DNA of 64,000 nucleotides from an uncultured Prevotellaceae bacterium (GTDB taxonomy: Bacteria; Bacteroidota; Bacteroidia; Bacteroidales; Bacteroidaceae), in contig CACXMM010000009.1 in the NCBI GenBank assembly GCA_902768785.1, forward strand, positions 1 through 64,000, given 5' to 3'. Below, in pieces: positions 43,698-54,192 of this stretch. The position numbers and the translations under genes were made by a program. Each line of letters starts with the position of its first letter. Within the stretch, counting starts at the first letter, position 1. The notes beneath the pieces are model-generated. The model had not been told where the DNA came from. It worked only from the letters and a program-made list of their open reading frames with translations, and searched no databases.

Positions 43698-45830
43698 CTA
43701 TTCGTTCTTGAAGCCGTAGCCATTGGTGAAACCACCATTGCTCAGCACGTTCGGCGTGAATGGCCAGTAATGGATGGGTGCCTTGGTGTAGTCGTAGTCG
43801 AGGAACAAGTTCTTCTCATACTCATCACGGTTGTTTACAAGGGTGTTTCCCCAATCAACAGCCTTATAACCGTCAGCCTCCAATGCAGCGATCTCATCTG
43901 CGGAGAGTTTCTTGAACAGACCCTTGATGGCCAGGTTCGGCGCATAGCTTGCATCCACAGCCAGACCATAAGAAGCCCAGTCGTCGTTCACACCACGCCA
44001 GCTCGGATAGAGTACGGGGTTGTCCTCCATGCCTTCCGGACACTGAGCGGTCAGACGGTGCTTGTAGAGTGCCTTTCCATCCACGTTCTTGGTGTAGATC
44101 TTTGCGGAGATGACATTACCGTTGTCGAACTGGTAGTAACCGTCGGAGGCCAAACCATTCATCATCTTCGTGGTTAGCTCCTTGATAGCCTTGATCTTCT
44201 TTCCAATCAGACCAGTACGGATGAGTACAGTACGACGGTCACCTTCACCAGCAAACTCGAAGCCACGCTCATCGATGATGGCTTCCAGGAGTGAGCCTTC
44301 GCTGGAAATGAAAGCATCCACATTGGCCTTGCCCTTCGGGAAGGCACGCTCACGGATGATGGTGAGATATCTCTTGGCCTCACCGTCGTCGCCAAGAACG
44401 GCGCATGCCTCTGCGTATCCGAGATACATCTCAGACATACGCATGTAGGGTGCATTGATACCTGACTTACGCTGTGCTGCTGTCCATACCTTAGCCTGAC
44501 GGTTCTCATCCCATTTGTTAAAGGAAATACCACCACCCTTGGCCTGTGAACCAGGGTTGAAGGGAAGGATGATCTCTGTTCCCTTGGCACCGTCGCTTCC
44601 TGTTACGGTACAGCTGACATCACGACGCATGTCGTTGGGGTCGAACATACCATAGTAGAAGGCGGGGTTGATACGTCCCTGACCATAGTTCTTACAGGGG
44701 TAGTTGTTCTTACCGGCACCTGTTGAAGGACGGCCGAAAGAGTAGGGACGAGGACAGTTATTGCCGGCACCCTGTGCGAGAGAAACCTCAAAGATGGACT
44801 CATCGGCATAGTCGTCGTCACCTTCGTGCATCTGCTGGAAGAAATACTGATAAGGGTTGCCATAGGTGCGTCCGTTCTCATCAGCACGTGGGTCGGTGGT
44901 GTAGAACTTGGCAGAACCTGGGTTGTCAATGACAGCCTTGAAGTACTTCTTGGCAATCTCGTAATAGTTCCTCCAGTCAGAACGACGTCCGTAGGAAGCA
45001 CCATTGTTCTCTGTGCCCATCGTCTCGAATGTCAGGGTGTTACCCTTTCCATCAGTGCGGGGTGAGATGTCACCACGGCGGGTCTGGTATCCAGCGGCCT
45101 CCAAGGCAATACGTCCGATCAGGCCCTCCACATAGGTACGAGAGAAATAGTTCTTACCAGTGATACCAGGGATGGAGCCTACGCGGTACATCAGGGGTGC
45201 AGCAGCAATCAGCTCATCGAGAATGACATCGTAGATAGAGTCACGACCACACAAACCACCAGAGTCTGTGGCCTTTCCACTCAGGTAGGGCACGTCACCG
45301 AAGTATTTCAGCAATTCGCGGTATGCGGTAGCTTTCAGGGCCACAGCCTCACCATATAGCTGTCCCATGGTACTCTCCACACCTGATGCGATCATCTCTT
45401 CGAAACCGTCAGACTGCTGTGTGGCTGCCACAACGATATTGGCTTTGTTGATGACAGAGTAGAGAGAAGCGTAGGTGTCGTTCTCTTTTTGATAGCTCAG
45501 CAAGCTATAGCTGTTGGCATAGGTGCCGTTCTGATAGAAACATTCCGGATAGTGGCGACCCGGCTGTGCAGTGAATCCTTCGGGATGGCGCTCGATGTCA
45601 GAGCCAGCCACGTCGGAGGCATAGAAGAGTCCGTCACCGAACACCTTTGAGTTGGCAGCAGTGGTCCAGTCTGCATATGCCCCTTCGAGGGCGGCGCGAG
45701 CTGTTTCACTGGTAGAGAAGACAAAGGCGGCGTCGGTCTTCGACGGAGAGTCTGTCTCCAGAAAGTCGCTACATGCGGTGAGTGTCAGAATGCCTGCGGC
45801 ACATAGCATAGAATATATTACTTTTTTCAT
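43698..45830 (-). CDS. SusD/RagB family surface lipoprotein
   Basis: Outer-membrane nutrient-binding lipoprotein of about 710 residues. The start at 45830 (MKKVIYSML) gives a lipoprotein signal with lipobox LTAC, Cys20; the 6 codons before it from 45848 lack such logic. SusD-family segments are AYADWTTAANSK, YGEAVALKATAYRELLKYFGDVPYL near 165 and YMRMSEMYLGYAEAC near 465. It is longer than the usual 500-600 residues. Pairs with the SusC-like receptor ending 21 bases upstream. Confidence 0.92.
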   Translation of the reverse strand: MKKVIYSMLCAAGILTLTACSDFLETDSPSKTDAAFVFSTSETARAALEGAYADWTTAANSKVFGDGLFYASDVAGSDIERHPEGFTAQPGRHYPECFYQNGTYANSYSLLSYQKENDTYASLYSVINKANIVVAATQQSDGFEEMIASGVESTMGQLYGEAVALKATAYRELLKYFGDVPYLSGKATDSGGLCGRDSIYDVILDELIAAAPLMYRVGSIPGITGKNYFSRTYVEGLIGRIALEAAGYQTRRGDISPRTDGKGNTLTFETMGTENNGASYGRRSDWRNYYEIAKKYFKAVIDNPGSAKFYTTDPRADENGRTYGNPYQYFFQQMHEGDDDYADESIFEVSLAQGAGNNCPRPYSFGRPSTGAGKNNYPCKNYGQGRINPAFYYGMFDPNDMRRDVSCTVTGSDGAKGTEIILPFNPGSQAKGGGISFNKWDENRQAKVWTAAQRKSGINAPYMRMSEMYLGYAEACAVLGDDGEAKRYLTIIRERAFPKGKANVDAFISSEGSLLEAIIDERGFEFAGEGDRRTVLIRTGLIGKKIKAIKELTTKMMNGLASDGYYQFDNGNVISAKIYTKNVDGKALYKHRLTAQCPEGMEDNPVLYPSWRGVNDDWASYGLAVDASYAPNLAIKGLFKKLSADEIAALEADGYKAVDWGNTLVNNRDEYEKNLFLDYDYTKAPIHYWPFTPNVLSNGGFTNGYGFKNE

Positions 45831-45851
45831 ATCTTTATTTCCTCCCATAAA

Positions 45852-48800
45852 TTAGAATGCGACATTAAGACCAAATGTATAAGTTCTGGCACGAGGATAT
45901 GAGTTCCAGTCGTAGTTGGGAACAGGGAATCCGTCTTGTCCGCCCGGACGGGTGTTCACATCGGGATCGATACCGTTGTATCCTGTGATGCAGAAGAGAT
46001 TGCTACCCGTGAAATAGATACGCACATTGCTGATGCCCACTTTCTTGGTGAGGTTCTTCGGCAGGGTGTATCCGATGGTCAGGGTGTTCAGACGGAGGTA
46101 GGAAGCGTCCTCGATGAACTCAGAGGAAACCATACCGTACTCGCAATAGGGCATGGCATGCTTGGCATTGGCGTTCAATGCTGCGAGGGCAGAAGGATCG
46201 GTAACGGGGAAGAGGTTACCACTGCCATCCACGTCGTACATTCTCCAGCTGTCGGAGATGAAGGCCAGACGGTTCCATCCGTAGCTGGTGTTCTTATTAC
46301 CCATCATAGAGTGCATGGCGTTGGCATTATATACATCGCCACCGATCTGATAGGTGAAGCCGACAGAGGCATCGAAGCCCTTGTAGCTGGCATTGATGTT
46401 GAAACCACCCGTATGCTTAGGCATGGTGTGACCGATAACACAAGCATCGTCTTCCGTCACAACACCGTCTTTGTTGGTGTCAGCAAACTTCATCATACCA
46501 GGGATGGCAACCTGTCCGTCGGGCGTGTTATACACCTTATTTCCTACGCCGGTGTAGTTCACCACACCACTAATGTCGGGAACGTTGCTCTTCAAAGTCC
46601 AAACACCATTCACAACGTCAAAGTCATTGACTGTATAGAAACCTGCCGACTTGTAGCCGAAGATGGTTCCTACAGGCTCACCTTCGCGGATGATATAGTC
46701 GTTGTACGGACGTTTCATCGAAGAACCCCAGTTGGTGTGTGTGTCTGCATTTACGCCGTCAACCACTTCTTCCACGTTGTTCTTGTTGTAGTTGTAGGTG
46801 GCGTTAAAGCTGATGTTGAGGTCTTTCGAACGGTAGATCTCATAGAACAGGGCAAGCTCAATACCTTTGTTGGAGGTTTTGCCGACGTTCTGGAACTGAT
46901 AGCTGTGACCTGTTGTCTCGGCAACGGGTACTTTCATCAGAATGTCCTTGGTGGTGTTCCAGTAGAGGTCAACACTACCACGGAGTTTACCGTTCCAGAA
47001 ACCGAAGTCCAGACCAAGGTTACGAGAGATGGTTGTCTCCCATTTCAAGTCGGGATTGGCCAGAATCTCACCAGGCGAGAATGTCACGGTGCGTTTGTCG
47101 CCGCTCCAAACGATCGATGGTGTCCAGTACTCTTTCCACAGACTGGCATCGATGGCATCGTTACCAGATGAACCATAAGAGAGACGGAGCTTCAGGTTGT
47201 CGAGCCAGTCGCGGGTATTGGCCATAAACGGCTCATCGTTGATACGCCATCCCAAGGCTGCTGAGGGGAAGTACCCCCAGTGGTTGTTGGGTGCGAAGTT
47301 GGAGCTACCGTCAGCACGGAATGTAGCAGTGAACAGGTAACGGCCCAGGAAATCGTAGTTGATACGGCCGAACCATGACAGGGTGTGCTTAGGCTCACCG
47401 ATGGAGTTGCTGAAATCAGATACTTTCTTCGTATTGTCGTAGAAATCATCCTTCATGTTGTACATGTTGAACAGTCCGAAGGCACGATCCATATCAAACT
47501 CTGTGGGATAGCCGGCACCTGTCATCTTACTGCTGTTAGACTTGCTGGCCAGAACCTCGTTACCGAGAAGGAACGACAAATTGTGGTTCTCACCCAATCC
47601 CTGTACCTGATAGTTCAGCGTGCTTGCCCAACGGATGTTGTAACCATTACCCTTAGTGAGCTGTGCCTGATTGTAGGGGTTGGTTGATTGTCCACCGTCC
47701 CAGTAGTCTGTCTCACTCCAGTTTCGACCCAGAGATACTTCTGACTTGGCGGTAAGACCCTTGATGACATTCCATGTCAGTGAACCCATGGCACGGATAC
47801 GCTGACGTGTAGTGACATTCGTGTAATTGTCAATAATCGAGAGAGGATTATAGCTCTCCTCCACGCTGGCACTACCCATAGAGAGCAGAGCAGGATTGTT
47901 GGAACCTAACGGATTGTCTATGGGTCGGTAGCCGTAAACGGAATTACCTGCAGCGTAGTCGAAATTGGTTCCTTCAAACTTCATCTCCGTGTAACGGAGG
48001 TCGGCATCGAAGGTCAGGTTCTTGGTAATCTTCTGGGAGATCTTGAAGTTGGCGTTCCAGCGGTTCATGCCCGACTTGATGCGGATACCATCATCAGTCA
48101 GGTAGTTGATGCTGGCATATAACTTGGTGTTCTCATTACCGCCCGAGAGGGAGAGATCATGACTCCAGGAACCTGCTGAAGAGCGCATCATGTCATCAAC
48201 ATAGTTGTGGATAGATACGTTCTTGTAATCGTTCAGGTGGTTGCCGAACTGTGACCCCACGCCGAAATATTCGGCGATACCGTCAGCTTCATTCATGCCA
48301 TAGAAGGTAGCATAGCTCCAGTTGTGCAGCACGTAGTCGTACGCATCCATCACATCGAGGGTCTTGGGGTTCTTCTTGATCTGGTAGTACATATTGTACT
48401 TCACCTTGGCCTTGCCTTCACCTTTTGAGCCTTTCGTGGTAACGAGGATGACACCATTGGCACCGCGGGCACCATAGATAGCGGTGGAGGCACCGTCCTT
48501 CAACACGTCGATGCTCTCGATATTGTCGGCGGGGATGTCGCTGATGTCGCTTACCTGTACACCGTCAACGATGAAGAGAGGATCGTTGCTCTGGGTGATG
48601 GAGCCACCACCACGAACACGGATAGACATCGTGGCACCCGGACGACCGTCTTGTGACATCACACTCACACCAGGGAGCTGTCCCTGAAGAGCTTGTGCCA
48701 CGTTGGCAACCGGGTTGGCAGCAAGTTTGTCACCACTCACACTGGCTACGGCACCAGTCAGGTCGCGACGTTTCATCGTACCGTAACCGATCACCACCAC

Positions 48801-49112
48801 GTCTTCCAGGGTCGTGTTGTCTTCTTCCAAGACGATGTTCAGGTTACTCTGATTGCCCACCTTCACGTTCTGCGGCTTGTATCCCACGTAAGAGATATTC
48901 AGCGTGGTGGAAGGAGACACGTTACTAATGGTGAAGTTTCCGTCGAGGTCCGTCACGGCGCCCACGATACCGCCGGCGCTGATCGTCACACCAATCATCG
49001 GTTCACCACTGGCATCTTTCACTGTGCCCTTGACAGTCTGCTGCGCAAAAGCAACAAAGCACATCATGGACATAAGAGAAGCCAATAAGGCTCTTTTGAT
49101 TTGTCGATACAT
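45852..49112 (-). CDS. SusC/RagA TonB-linked outer membrane receptor
   Basis: TonB-dependent receptor of 1086 residues for an oligosaccharide. A signal peptide (1-23, AFAQ) leads to a carboxypeptidase-like domain (VKGTVKDASGEPMIGVTI) and the SusC marker LEDVVVIGYGT (about 100-110). The plug (SIRVRGGGSI, FIVDGVQV, DVLKDGASTAIYGARGANGV) and a beta barrel ending YPRARTYTFGLNVAF follow. With susD and the CE8 pectinesterase just upstream it suggests import of pectin fragments. Gene order is pectinesterase-susC-susD in transcription direction, with a 213-base gap before susC. Confidence 0.94.
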   Translation of the reverse strand: MYRQIKRALLASLMSMMCFVAFAQQTVKGTVKDASGEPMIGVTISAGGIVGAVTDLDGNFTISNVSPSTTLNISYVGYKPQNVKVGNQSNLNIVLEEDNTTLEDVVVIGYGTMKRRDLTGAVASVSGDKLAANPVANVAQALQGQLPGVSVMSQDGRPGATMSIRVRGGGSITQSNDPLFIVDGVQVSDISDIPADNIESIDVLKDGASTAIYGARGANGVILVTTKGSKGEGKAKVKYNMYYQIKKNPKTLDVMDAYDYVLHNWSYATFYGMNEADGIAEYFGVGSQFGNHLNDYKNVSIHNYVDDMMRSSAGSWSHDLSLSGGNENTKLYASINYLTDDGIRIKSGMNRWNANFKISQKITKNLTFDADLRYTEMKFEGTNFDYAAGNSVYGYRPIDNPLGSNNPALLSMGSASVEESYNPLSIIDNYTNVTTRQRIRAMGSLTWNVIKGLTAKSEVSLGRNWSETDYWDGGQSTNPYNQAQLTKGNGYNIRWASTLNYQVQGLGENHNLSFLLGNEVLASKSNSSKMTGAGYPTEFDMDRAFGLFNMYNMKDDFYDNTKKVSDFSNSIGEPKHTLSWFGRINYDFLGRYLFTATFRADGSSNFAPNNHWGYFPSAALGWRINDEPFMANTRDWLDNLKLRLSYGSSGNDAIDASLWKEYWTPSIVWSGDKRTVTFSPGEILANPDLKWETTISRNLGLDFGFWNGKLRGSVDLYWNTTKDILMKVPVAETTGHSYQFQNVGKTSNKGIELALFYEIYRSKDLNISFNATYNYNKNNVEEVVDGVNADTHTNWGSSMKRPYNDYIIREGEPVGTIFGYKSAGFYTVNDFDVVNGVWTLKSNVPDISGVVNYTGVGNKVYNTPDGQVAIPGMMKFADTNKDGVVTEDDACVIGHTMPKHTGGFNINASYKGFDASVGFTYQIGGDVYNANAMHSMMGNKNTSYGWNRLAFISDSWRMYDVDGSGNLFPVTDPSALAALNANAKHAMPYCEYGMVSSEFIEDASYLRLNTLTIGYTLPKNLTKKVGISNVRIYFTGSNLFCITGYNGIDPDVNTRPGGQDGFPVPNYDWNSYPRARTYTFGLNVAF

Positions 49113-49325
49113 AAATCTTTGTTTTAGTTAACGAATTATTGTTATTATGATTTCTCTTTTAAGTTGTTTGCTTGGAATGAGCGATGAACGCGATGTGGTT
49201 AGATTAGATTCGTTTATTGGTGCGAAATTACGAATATTTTCACAACCATTGTTGTCAGACGATGGTATTTTTGGTTAATTTAGCGAAAAGTTTAAAATTT
49301 TAGCATATTTTATGTTAACAGCTGA

Positions 49326-50375
49326 CTAAGGTAGCCAGCTGTTGTCTTGACGGAATACTTCTAGCAATGTAATCTTGGCAGCCTCTTTCTTGGTAAGCTG
49401 ACGGCTCCAAGGGGCACGATTCTGCGTGGCAGCACCTTCCCCAGTGTTGTTATATTCCAGATAGCGGGAGGTTTGTTCGTTGTCTTTCTTCCCCCAGTTG
49501 TGCCATCCTTCAGGACGGATATGCTTACCTAACTCACAGTTCATGAAAAGGGTGTAGGCATAGGGACGCCAAGGACGACCCAGAAACACTTGGTTGGCAG
49601 CTTCGTTGGCAATCAGCTTACAATGGTTAAAGATGTAGCCGTAGGTGACATCCTGTGGGGTGGAGGCGGCGGTGACGTACGAGTTCACTTTGCTCTTGAT
49701 AGTACATCCCTCGAACCATGCCGTACTGGGGCCGAAGATGAAATCTGTGGTGCCTTCGATATAACAATTCTGGAAATACAGTCGGGTATTGGCAACACCG
49801 GTATAGACGGTGTCCTGATTACCGAGCAGTCGGCAGTTGATGAACACCAGACGGTCTCCTTCAGTATGCAGGGCCACAGCCTGTCCTAAGCGGGCTGCGT
49901 TGTTCTCGATAGTGATGTTCTTGAAAGTAATATAGTTTCCTTCCACTTTCACCGTATAGGTGCGGAAGGTGCCCATGCCCTGTGTGGCAGTAGCAGGATC
50001 TTTGATGTTGGGGTTGGGTTCGAAGCCGATCTTGGGAATCTGGATGTTCGCGTGGTCATCGTAGGTGATGATGGTGTTTTCCGCATCCTCACCACAGATC
50101 TCGATGTGGGTGAGCCAGGAGGGGATGACCACCTTTTCCTTATATACACCTTTCTTCACGAAGATCACCTTGTGGTATTCCATGAAGGCACGGCATACTT
50201 CCACGGCAGCGTTTACCGTACGGAACTCACCTGTTCCGTCACGAGCTACAAAGAGCGTGTCGGGGTTGTCATAGCTCTTGGCGATGAGATGACAGAATGG
50301 TGTCATCCATAAGACGAGACACAAAACGAGCACATTCTGTACTCTGCTTTGCAGAAAGGACTTGTTTGTTTTCAT
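49326..50375 (-). CDS. Pectin methylesterase, CE8 family
   Basis: Secreted carbohydrate esterase of about 349 residues that removes methyl groups from homogalacturonan. The signal peptide is best from the ATG at 50375 (MKTNKSFLQSR...) and not 50420. The right-handed beta-helix family motifs are complete: GNQDTVYTG, GTTDFIFGPSTAWFEGC with the catalytic aspartates, and LGRPWRPYAYT with the arginine (residues about 170-260). It lies upstream of the susC/susD pair, which it probably supplies, and also directly after relA/spoT on the same strand with only 63 bases between, so read-through is likely unless a promoter is hidden there. Confidence 0.93.
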   Translation of the reverse strand: MKTNKSFLQSRVQNVLVLCLVLWMTPFCHLIAKSYDNPDTLFVARDGTGEFRTVNAAVEVCRAFMEYHKVIFVKKGVYKEKVVIPSWLTHIEICGEDAENTIITYDDHANIQIPKIGFEPNPNIKDPATATQGMGTFRTYTVKVEGNYITFKNITIENNAARLGQAVALHTEGDRLVFINCRLLGNQDTVYTGVANTRLYFQNCYIEGTTDFIFGPSTAWFEGCTIKSKVNSYVTAASTPQDVTYGYIFNHCKLIANEAANQVFLGRPWRPYAYTLFMNCELGKHIRPEGWHNWGKKDNEQTSRYLEYNNTGEGAATQNRAPWSRQLTKKEAAKITLLEVFRQDNSWLP

Positions 50376-50438
50376 GATGTTGTTTTGAAAGTAGTTTGTC
50401 AAATCAATATTAATATTCAATAATCAAGTGTCAATTAT

Positions 50439-52712
50439 CTAAATGATCTGTTGGATCTCCTGTATGCCGTTTACTGATTTCAATTCATCGATAACCACCT
50501 TGACATCATCGCGGTCGTGGACACGCAGTTCTATCTTTCCGTCGAAGATGTCGTTCTCACAGCTGATGACCACCTTACGGATATTGACGTTCAGCTGTCG
50601 GGAGATCACCTGGGTCACTTCATTTAGCAATCCGATACGGTCGATACCACCCAACTGGATGGTGGCATTGAAGAACAGCTGCTTGTGCATGTCCCATTTC
50701 ACATCGAGGATACGGTTGCCATAGCTCGACTTCAGTTTGTTGGCGACAGAACAATTGCGCTTGTGGATCTCTATACGGTTCTTACCGTCGATAAATCCCA
50801 GGGCATCGTCACCGGGAATGGGATGACAGCAGGAAGGGAACTTAAACTGTGTGATGTTGTTCTCGGTGATATAGACAGGTTTCTTTCGATTGAAGTCCTT
50901 GGGAACGATGAAATAGTCTTGTTTCTTGATGAGTTCGGAAGCCGTTTTCGGATTGTCCTTTCCGATGAAGGGGAAGTAGCGGCGCCATCCGCGCCCTTCG
51001 CTGCTGTTCTTCTTGCCATGCAGTTCATCGATGTCCTTGTCACTCAAGATGATATTTTTCTTCCCTAATGCCATATAAAGGTTCTCGGGCTTTCTCACGT
51101 CGTGGAACTCACAGAGTTTGTCAAGCACTGAGGATGTGACTTCCATGTTATGCCGTTTTAGGAAATCCTCCAAGATCAGCTCGCCCTTCTTCTGTATCTC
51201 GCGGTTGTCACGGCGCAGGATGGCTTGGATCTTTCCTTTTGCCTTGGCGGTGCTCACAAAGTTCACCCATGTGGGTTGCACATGTTGTGAGTTACTGGTC
51301 AGTATCTCCACCTGGTCACCACTCTGAAGCTTGTGACTAAGGGGCACGAGCTTGTGGTTCACCTTTGCACCGATACAGTGACTACCTAAGAAGGTGTGGA
51401 TTTGGAAGGCAAAGTCAAGGGCCGTACACCCGGCAGGCATCGTCTTGATCTCACCCTTCGGGGTGAAGACAAAGATCTCGGAGGCGAACAGGTTCAGTTT
51501 GATGGCATCGAGGAAGTCCATGGCATCGGGCTGCGGGTCATCAAGAATCTCCTTGATGGTGCGCAGCCAGTCGTTCAGTTCTCCCTCATCCTCCGTATAT
51601 TCTGCACCGTCTTTGTACTTCCAGTGGGCAGCGAACCCCTGCTCGGCAATTTCATTCATACGGTCGGAACGAATCTGTACCTCAATCCAACGGCCTTGTT
51701 TCGACATCAGGGTAACATGCAGTGCTTGATAGCCGTTGGCCTTCGGATGACTGAGCCAGTCGCGCAGTCGGTCGGGGTGACTCTTGTATATCTTACTGAT
51801 CGCAACGTAGATATTGAAGCACTCGTTGATTTCCTCCTCACGTTTGTTGGGTGTGAAGATGATGCGCACGGCGAGGATATCGTAGATCTCTTCAAAAGTG
51901 ACGTGCTTGTTCTGCATCTTGTTCCAGATGGAGTAGGGACTTTTCACGCGGGCCTTAATCTCGTATTTTACGCCCATTTGGTCTAAGGCTTCGCGAATGG
52001 GTGTCGTGAACTTGTCGAACAAGTCATCACGCGACACCTGTGTCATGGTGAGCTTTTGTGTGATCGCCTGGTATTCCTCTGGGTGCTCGAAGCGGAAACT
52101 GAGATTCTCCAGTTCCGTCTTCACCTTGTTCAGTCCTAAACGGTTGGCCAGCGGAGCATAGATATAGAGGGTCTCTCCGGCAATCTTGTATTGCTTATTG
52201 GCGGGCTGGCTCTCTAGGGTGCGCATGTTGTGCAGACGGTCGCAGATCTTAATGAGGATTACACGGATATCGTCACTCATCGTCAACAGTAGCTTCTTGA
52301 AATTCTCAGCCTGTGCTGAGGCTTGCTCCCCAAAGATGCCACCACTGATCTTCGTCAGGCCGTCTACGATTTGTGCAATCTTCTTACCGAAGATGTTCTC
52401 AATGTCCTCAACGGTATAGTCGGTATCTTCCACAACATCGTGCAGCAGAGCCGAGCAGATGCTCGTAGAGCCCAAACCGATTTCGGAACAGGCAATCTGC
52501 GCAACGGCAATCGGGTGCATGATATAAGGCTCACCAGACAGTCGGCGCACACCTTTATGCGCTTGTCGGGCGAAGTTGAAGGCTTTGGTGATGATATCTA
52601 CTTTTTTCCTATGGCGTGATGCCAAGTAGCTATCTAACAGATGCTGGAACGCATCGTTCACCAATTGATCTTCTGCCGTTTCTCTTGCAATGTCCTTGTT
52701 GTGGTCGTCCAT
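50439..52712 (-). CDS. Bifunctional (p)ppGpp synthetase/hydrolase
   Basis: RelA/SpoT homologue (Rsh) of 757 residues that makes and degrades the stringent-response alarmone. The HD hydrolase has ALLHDVVEDTDYTVEDI (near 87) and RLHNMRTL (near 158). The synthetase domain contains SPYSIWNKMQNK and YDILAVRIIF (about 260-290) and is followed by TGS (MPAGCTALDFAFQIHTFLG) and a C-terminal ACT domain. Both activities are therefore likely. It is the last gene of the parA-parB-DUF5683-mltD-rsh run. Confidence 0.95.
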   Translation of the reverse strand: MDDHNKDIARETAEDQLVNDAFQHLLDSYLASRHRKKVDIITKAFNFARQAHKGVRRLSGEPYIMHPIAVAQIACSEIGLGSTSICSALLHDVVEDTDYTVEDIENIFGKKIAQIVDGLTKISGGIFGEQASAQAENFKKLLLTMSDDIRVILIKICDRLHNMRTLESQPANKQYKIAGETLYIYAPLANRLGLNKVKTELENLSFRFEHPEEYQAITQKLTMTQVSRDDLFDKFTTPIREALDQMGVKYEIKARVKSPYSIWNKMQNKHVTFEEIYDILAVRIIFTPNKREEEINECFNIYVAISKIYKSHPDRLRDWLSHPKANGYQALHVTLMSKQGRWIEVQIRSDRMNEIAEQGFAAHWKYKDGAEYTEDEGELNDWLRTIKEILDDPQPDAMDFLDAIKLNLFASEIFVFTPKGEIKTMPAGCTALDFAFQIHTFLGSHCIGAKVNHKLVPLSHKLQSGDQVEILTSNSQHVQPTWVNFVSTAKAKGKIQAILRRDNREIQKKGELILEDFLKRHNMEVTSSVLDKLCEFHDVRKPENLYMALGKKNIILSDKDIDELHGKKNSSEGRGWRRYFPFIGKDNPKTASELIKKQDYFIVPKDFNRKKPVYITENNITQFKFPSCCHPIPGDDALGFIDGKNRIEIHKRNCSVANKLKSSYGNRILDVKWDMHKQLFFNATIQLGGIDRIGLLNEVTQVISRQLNVNIRKVVISCENDIFDGKIELRVHDRDDVKVVIDELKSVNGIQEIQQII

Positions 52713-52772
52713 ATCTATTATATATAATAAGGTGTAGTGATGCTTGTCGCTGGCAATGTGCCCGGGAGGGTG

Positions 52773-54164
52773 TTATTTCACCTTGATCTTCTTTCCTGCA
52801 CGGATATTATTGCCTTTGATGCCGTTCAATCGTTTCAACTTGTCAACGGTGGTATGGTTCTTGCGGGCAATCTGTGAGAGCGTCTGTCCAGATTTTACAG
52901 TCACACTCTGTGAGCGCTCCCTTCTGCTGTTCTTGCCACCTCGGGCATTCTTGTGCTTCTTGTCGTGGCGGCCGTTCTGAACGTTTTTCCCTTTACTGCG
53001 TGTGGCTTGATGACCTCTGGGGACCAGTGTGGTGCTCCTCAAAGGGGCTGCCTCCCTCACGTCTTCAGCGGTCACTTCCACTACGGCACGCTTGGTGAGC
53101 AAGTTCTCTACGTCATACTGGTAGATGGAATCTTCACGGTCAAGGAAGGTATTGACATACGACTGAGGTAAGCGGATTACTGAGGGCTTGCTGTATCCGT
53201 TCACGATATCACGGCGGTACTGCGGATTCAGGGAGCGCAATTCCTCCATGCTGATACCCGTTACTGCTGCAATCTGTTTGAAATGCACATCGCGGTTTAC
53301 AACGATGGTATCCGACTTGGCGGGAATCTGTGTGCGCATCGGACAGATATTATGCTCACAGTAGTAGGTCATGATATAGTTGGCGGCGATAAAGGCAGGA
53401 ACGTATCCCTGCGTTTCGCGGGGCAGGTACTTGTAGATAGCCCAGTAGTCCTTCACGCCTCCGGCGCGGTGGATGGCTTTGTTGATGTTCTGCGGACCGT
53501 AATTGTATGCGGCGATCACCAGGTTCCAGTCATCATAGATGCGATAGAGGTCGCGTAGATAACGGGCTGCGGCATAAGATGACTTGATCGGATCGCGGCG
53601 CTCATCCACCAGACTGTTCACTTCCAGTCCGTATTGCTTTCCTGTGGGTAGCATGAACTGCCAAAGACCAGCTGCACCCACGCGAGAGGTGGCGGTAGGA
53701 CTGAGAGCAGATTCAATCACCGGCAGGTATTTCAGCTCTAAGGGAAGATTGTACATCTCAAGCGCCTCCTCGAAGATGGGCATGTAGAAATTGGCGGCTC
53801 CCAACATATAGCTGACAGATGCGCGAAGACGTACGGCATAGCGGTCTATGAATTTCCTCACCACGTCATTATAGGGCATCTCCATTACCGATGGGATCCT
53901 TTTCAGACGTTCTATGTAAGTCTCTGTGGAGAACTCAGGGTTCAGGTCTCGATAGTGGCAGTCATCGTCTTGTAAGTAAGTCTTCGAGTTATAGAGGTTG
54001 AGCAGACTGTCAATCTGTAGGAGCATGCCTTCAGGCACCTCGATGATGTCTTTCTCACCTTCTACGGTGGTCACAGTAATCTCGTCTCCTTCGGTCTGTG
54101 CCCAAGCGGCATAGTGACCTCCGAAGAGCATTGCGGCGATCAGGGTAAATAACTTTTTCTTCAT
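52773..54164 (-). CDS. Membrane-bound lytic murein transglycosylase with LysM
   Basis: MltD-like enzyme of 463 residues that cleaves peptidoglycan in the periplasm. A signal peptide (1-22, AAWAQ) precedes an SLT domain near 140-260, with the catalytic glutamate in LPVIESALSP, then GAAGLWQFMLPTGK and NLVIAAYNYGPQNI. Two LysM-type repeats follow: a divergent one near 290-335 and a clear one at the end (SVTVKSGQTLSQIARKNH, 418-462). A basic linker (RSKGKNVQNGRHDKKHKNARG) lies between them. It lies 28 bases after the DUF5683 gene. Confidence 0.92.
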   Translation of the reverse strand: MKKKLFTLIAAMLFGGHYAAWAQTEGDEITVTTVEGEKDIIEVPEGMLLQIDSLLNLYNSKTYLQDDDCHYRDLNPEFSTETYIERLKRIPSVMEMPYNDVVRKFIDRYAVRLRASVSYMLGAANFYMPIFEEALEMYNLPLELKYLPVIESALSPTATSRVGAAGLWQFMLPTGKQYGLEVNSLVDERRDPIKSSYAAARYLRDLYRIYDDWNLVIAAYNYGPQNINKAIHRAGGVKDYWAIYKYLPRETQGYVPAFIAANYIMTYYCEHNICPMRTQIPAKSDTIVVNRDVHFKQIAAVTGISMEELRSLNPQYRRDIVNGYSKPSVIRLPQSYVNTFLDREDSIYQYDVENLLTKRAVVEVTAEDVREAAPLRSTTLVPRGHQATRSKGKNVQNGRHDKKHKNARGGKNSRRERSQSVTVKSGQTLSQIARKNHTTVDKLKRLNGIKGNNIRAGKKIKVK

Positions 54165-54192
54165 TATCGGTTGAATCGTTTTATTCTATTTG

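Noticed and set aside
45936-47171. 411-codon open frame opposite susC
   Set aside because: Antisense shadow inside a well-supported TonB receptor gene; His/Val-rich translation typical of reversed codons.
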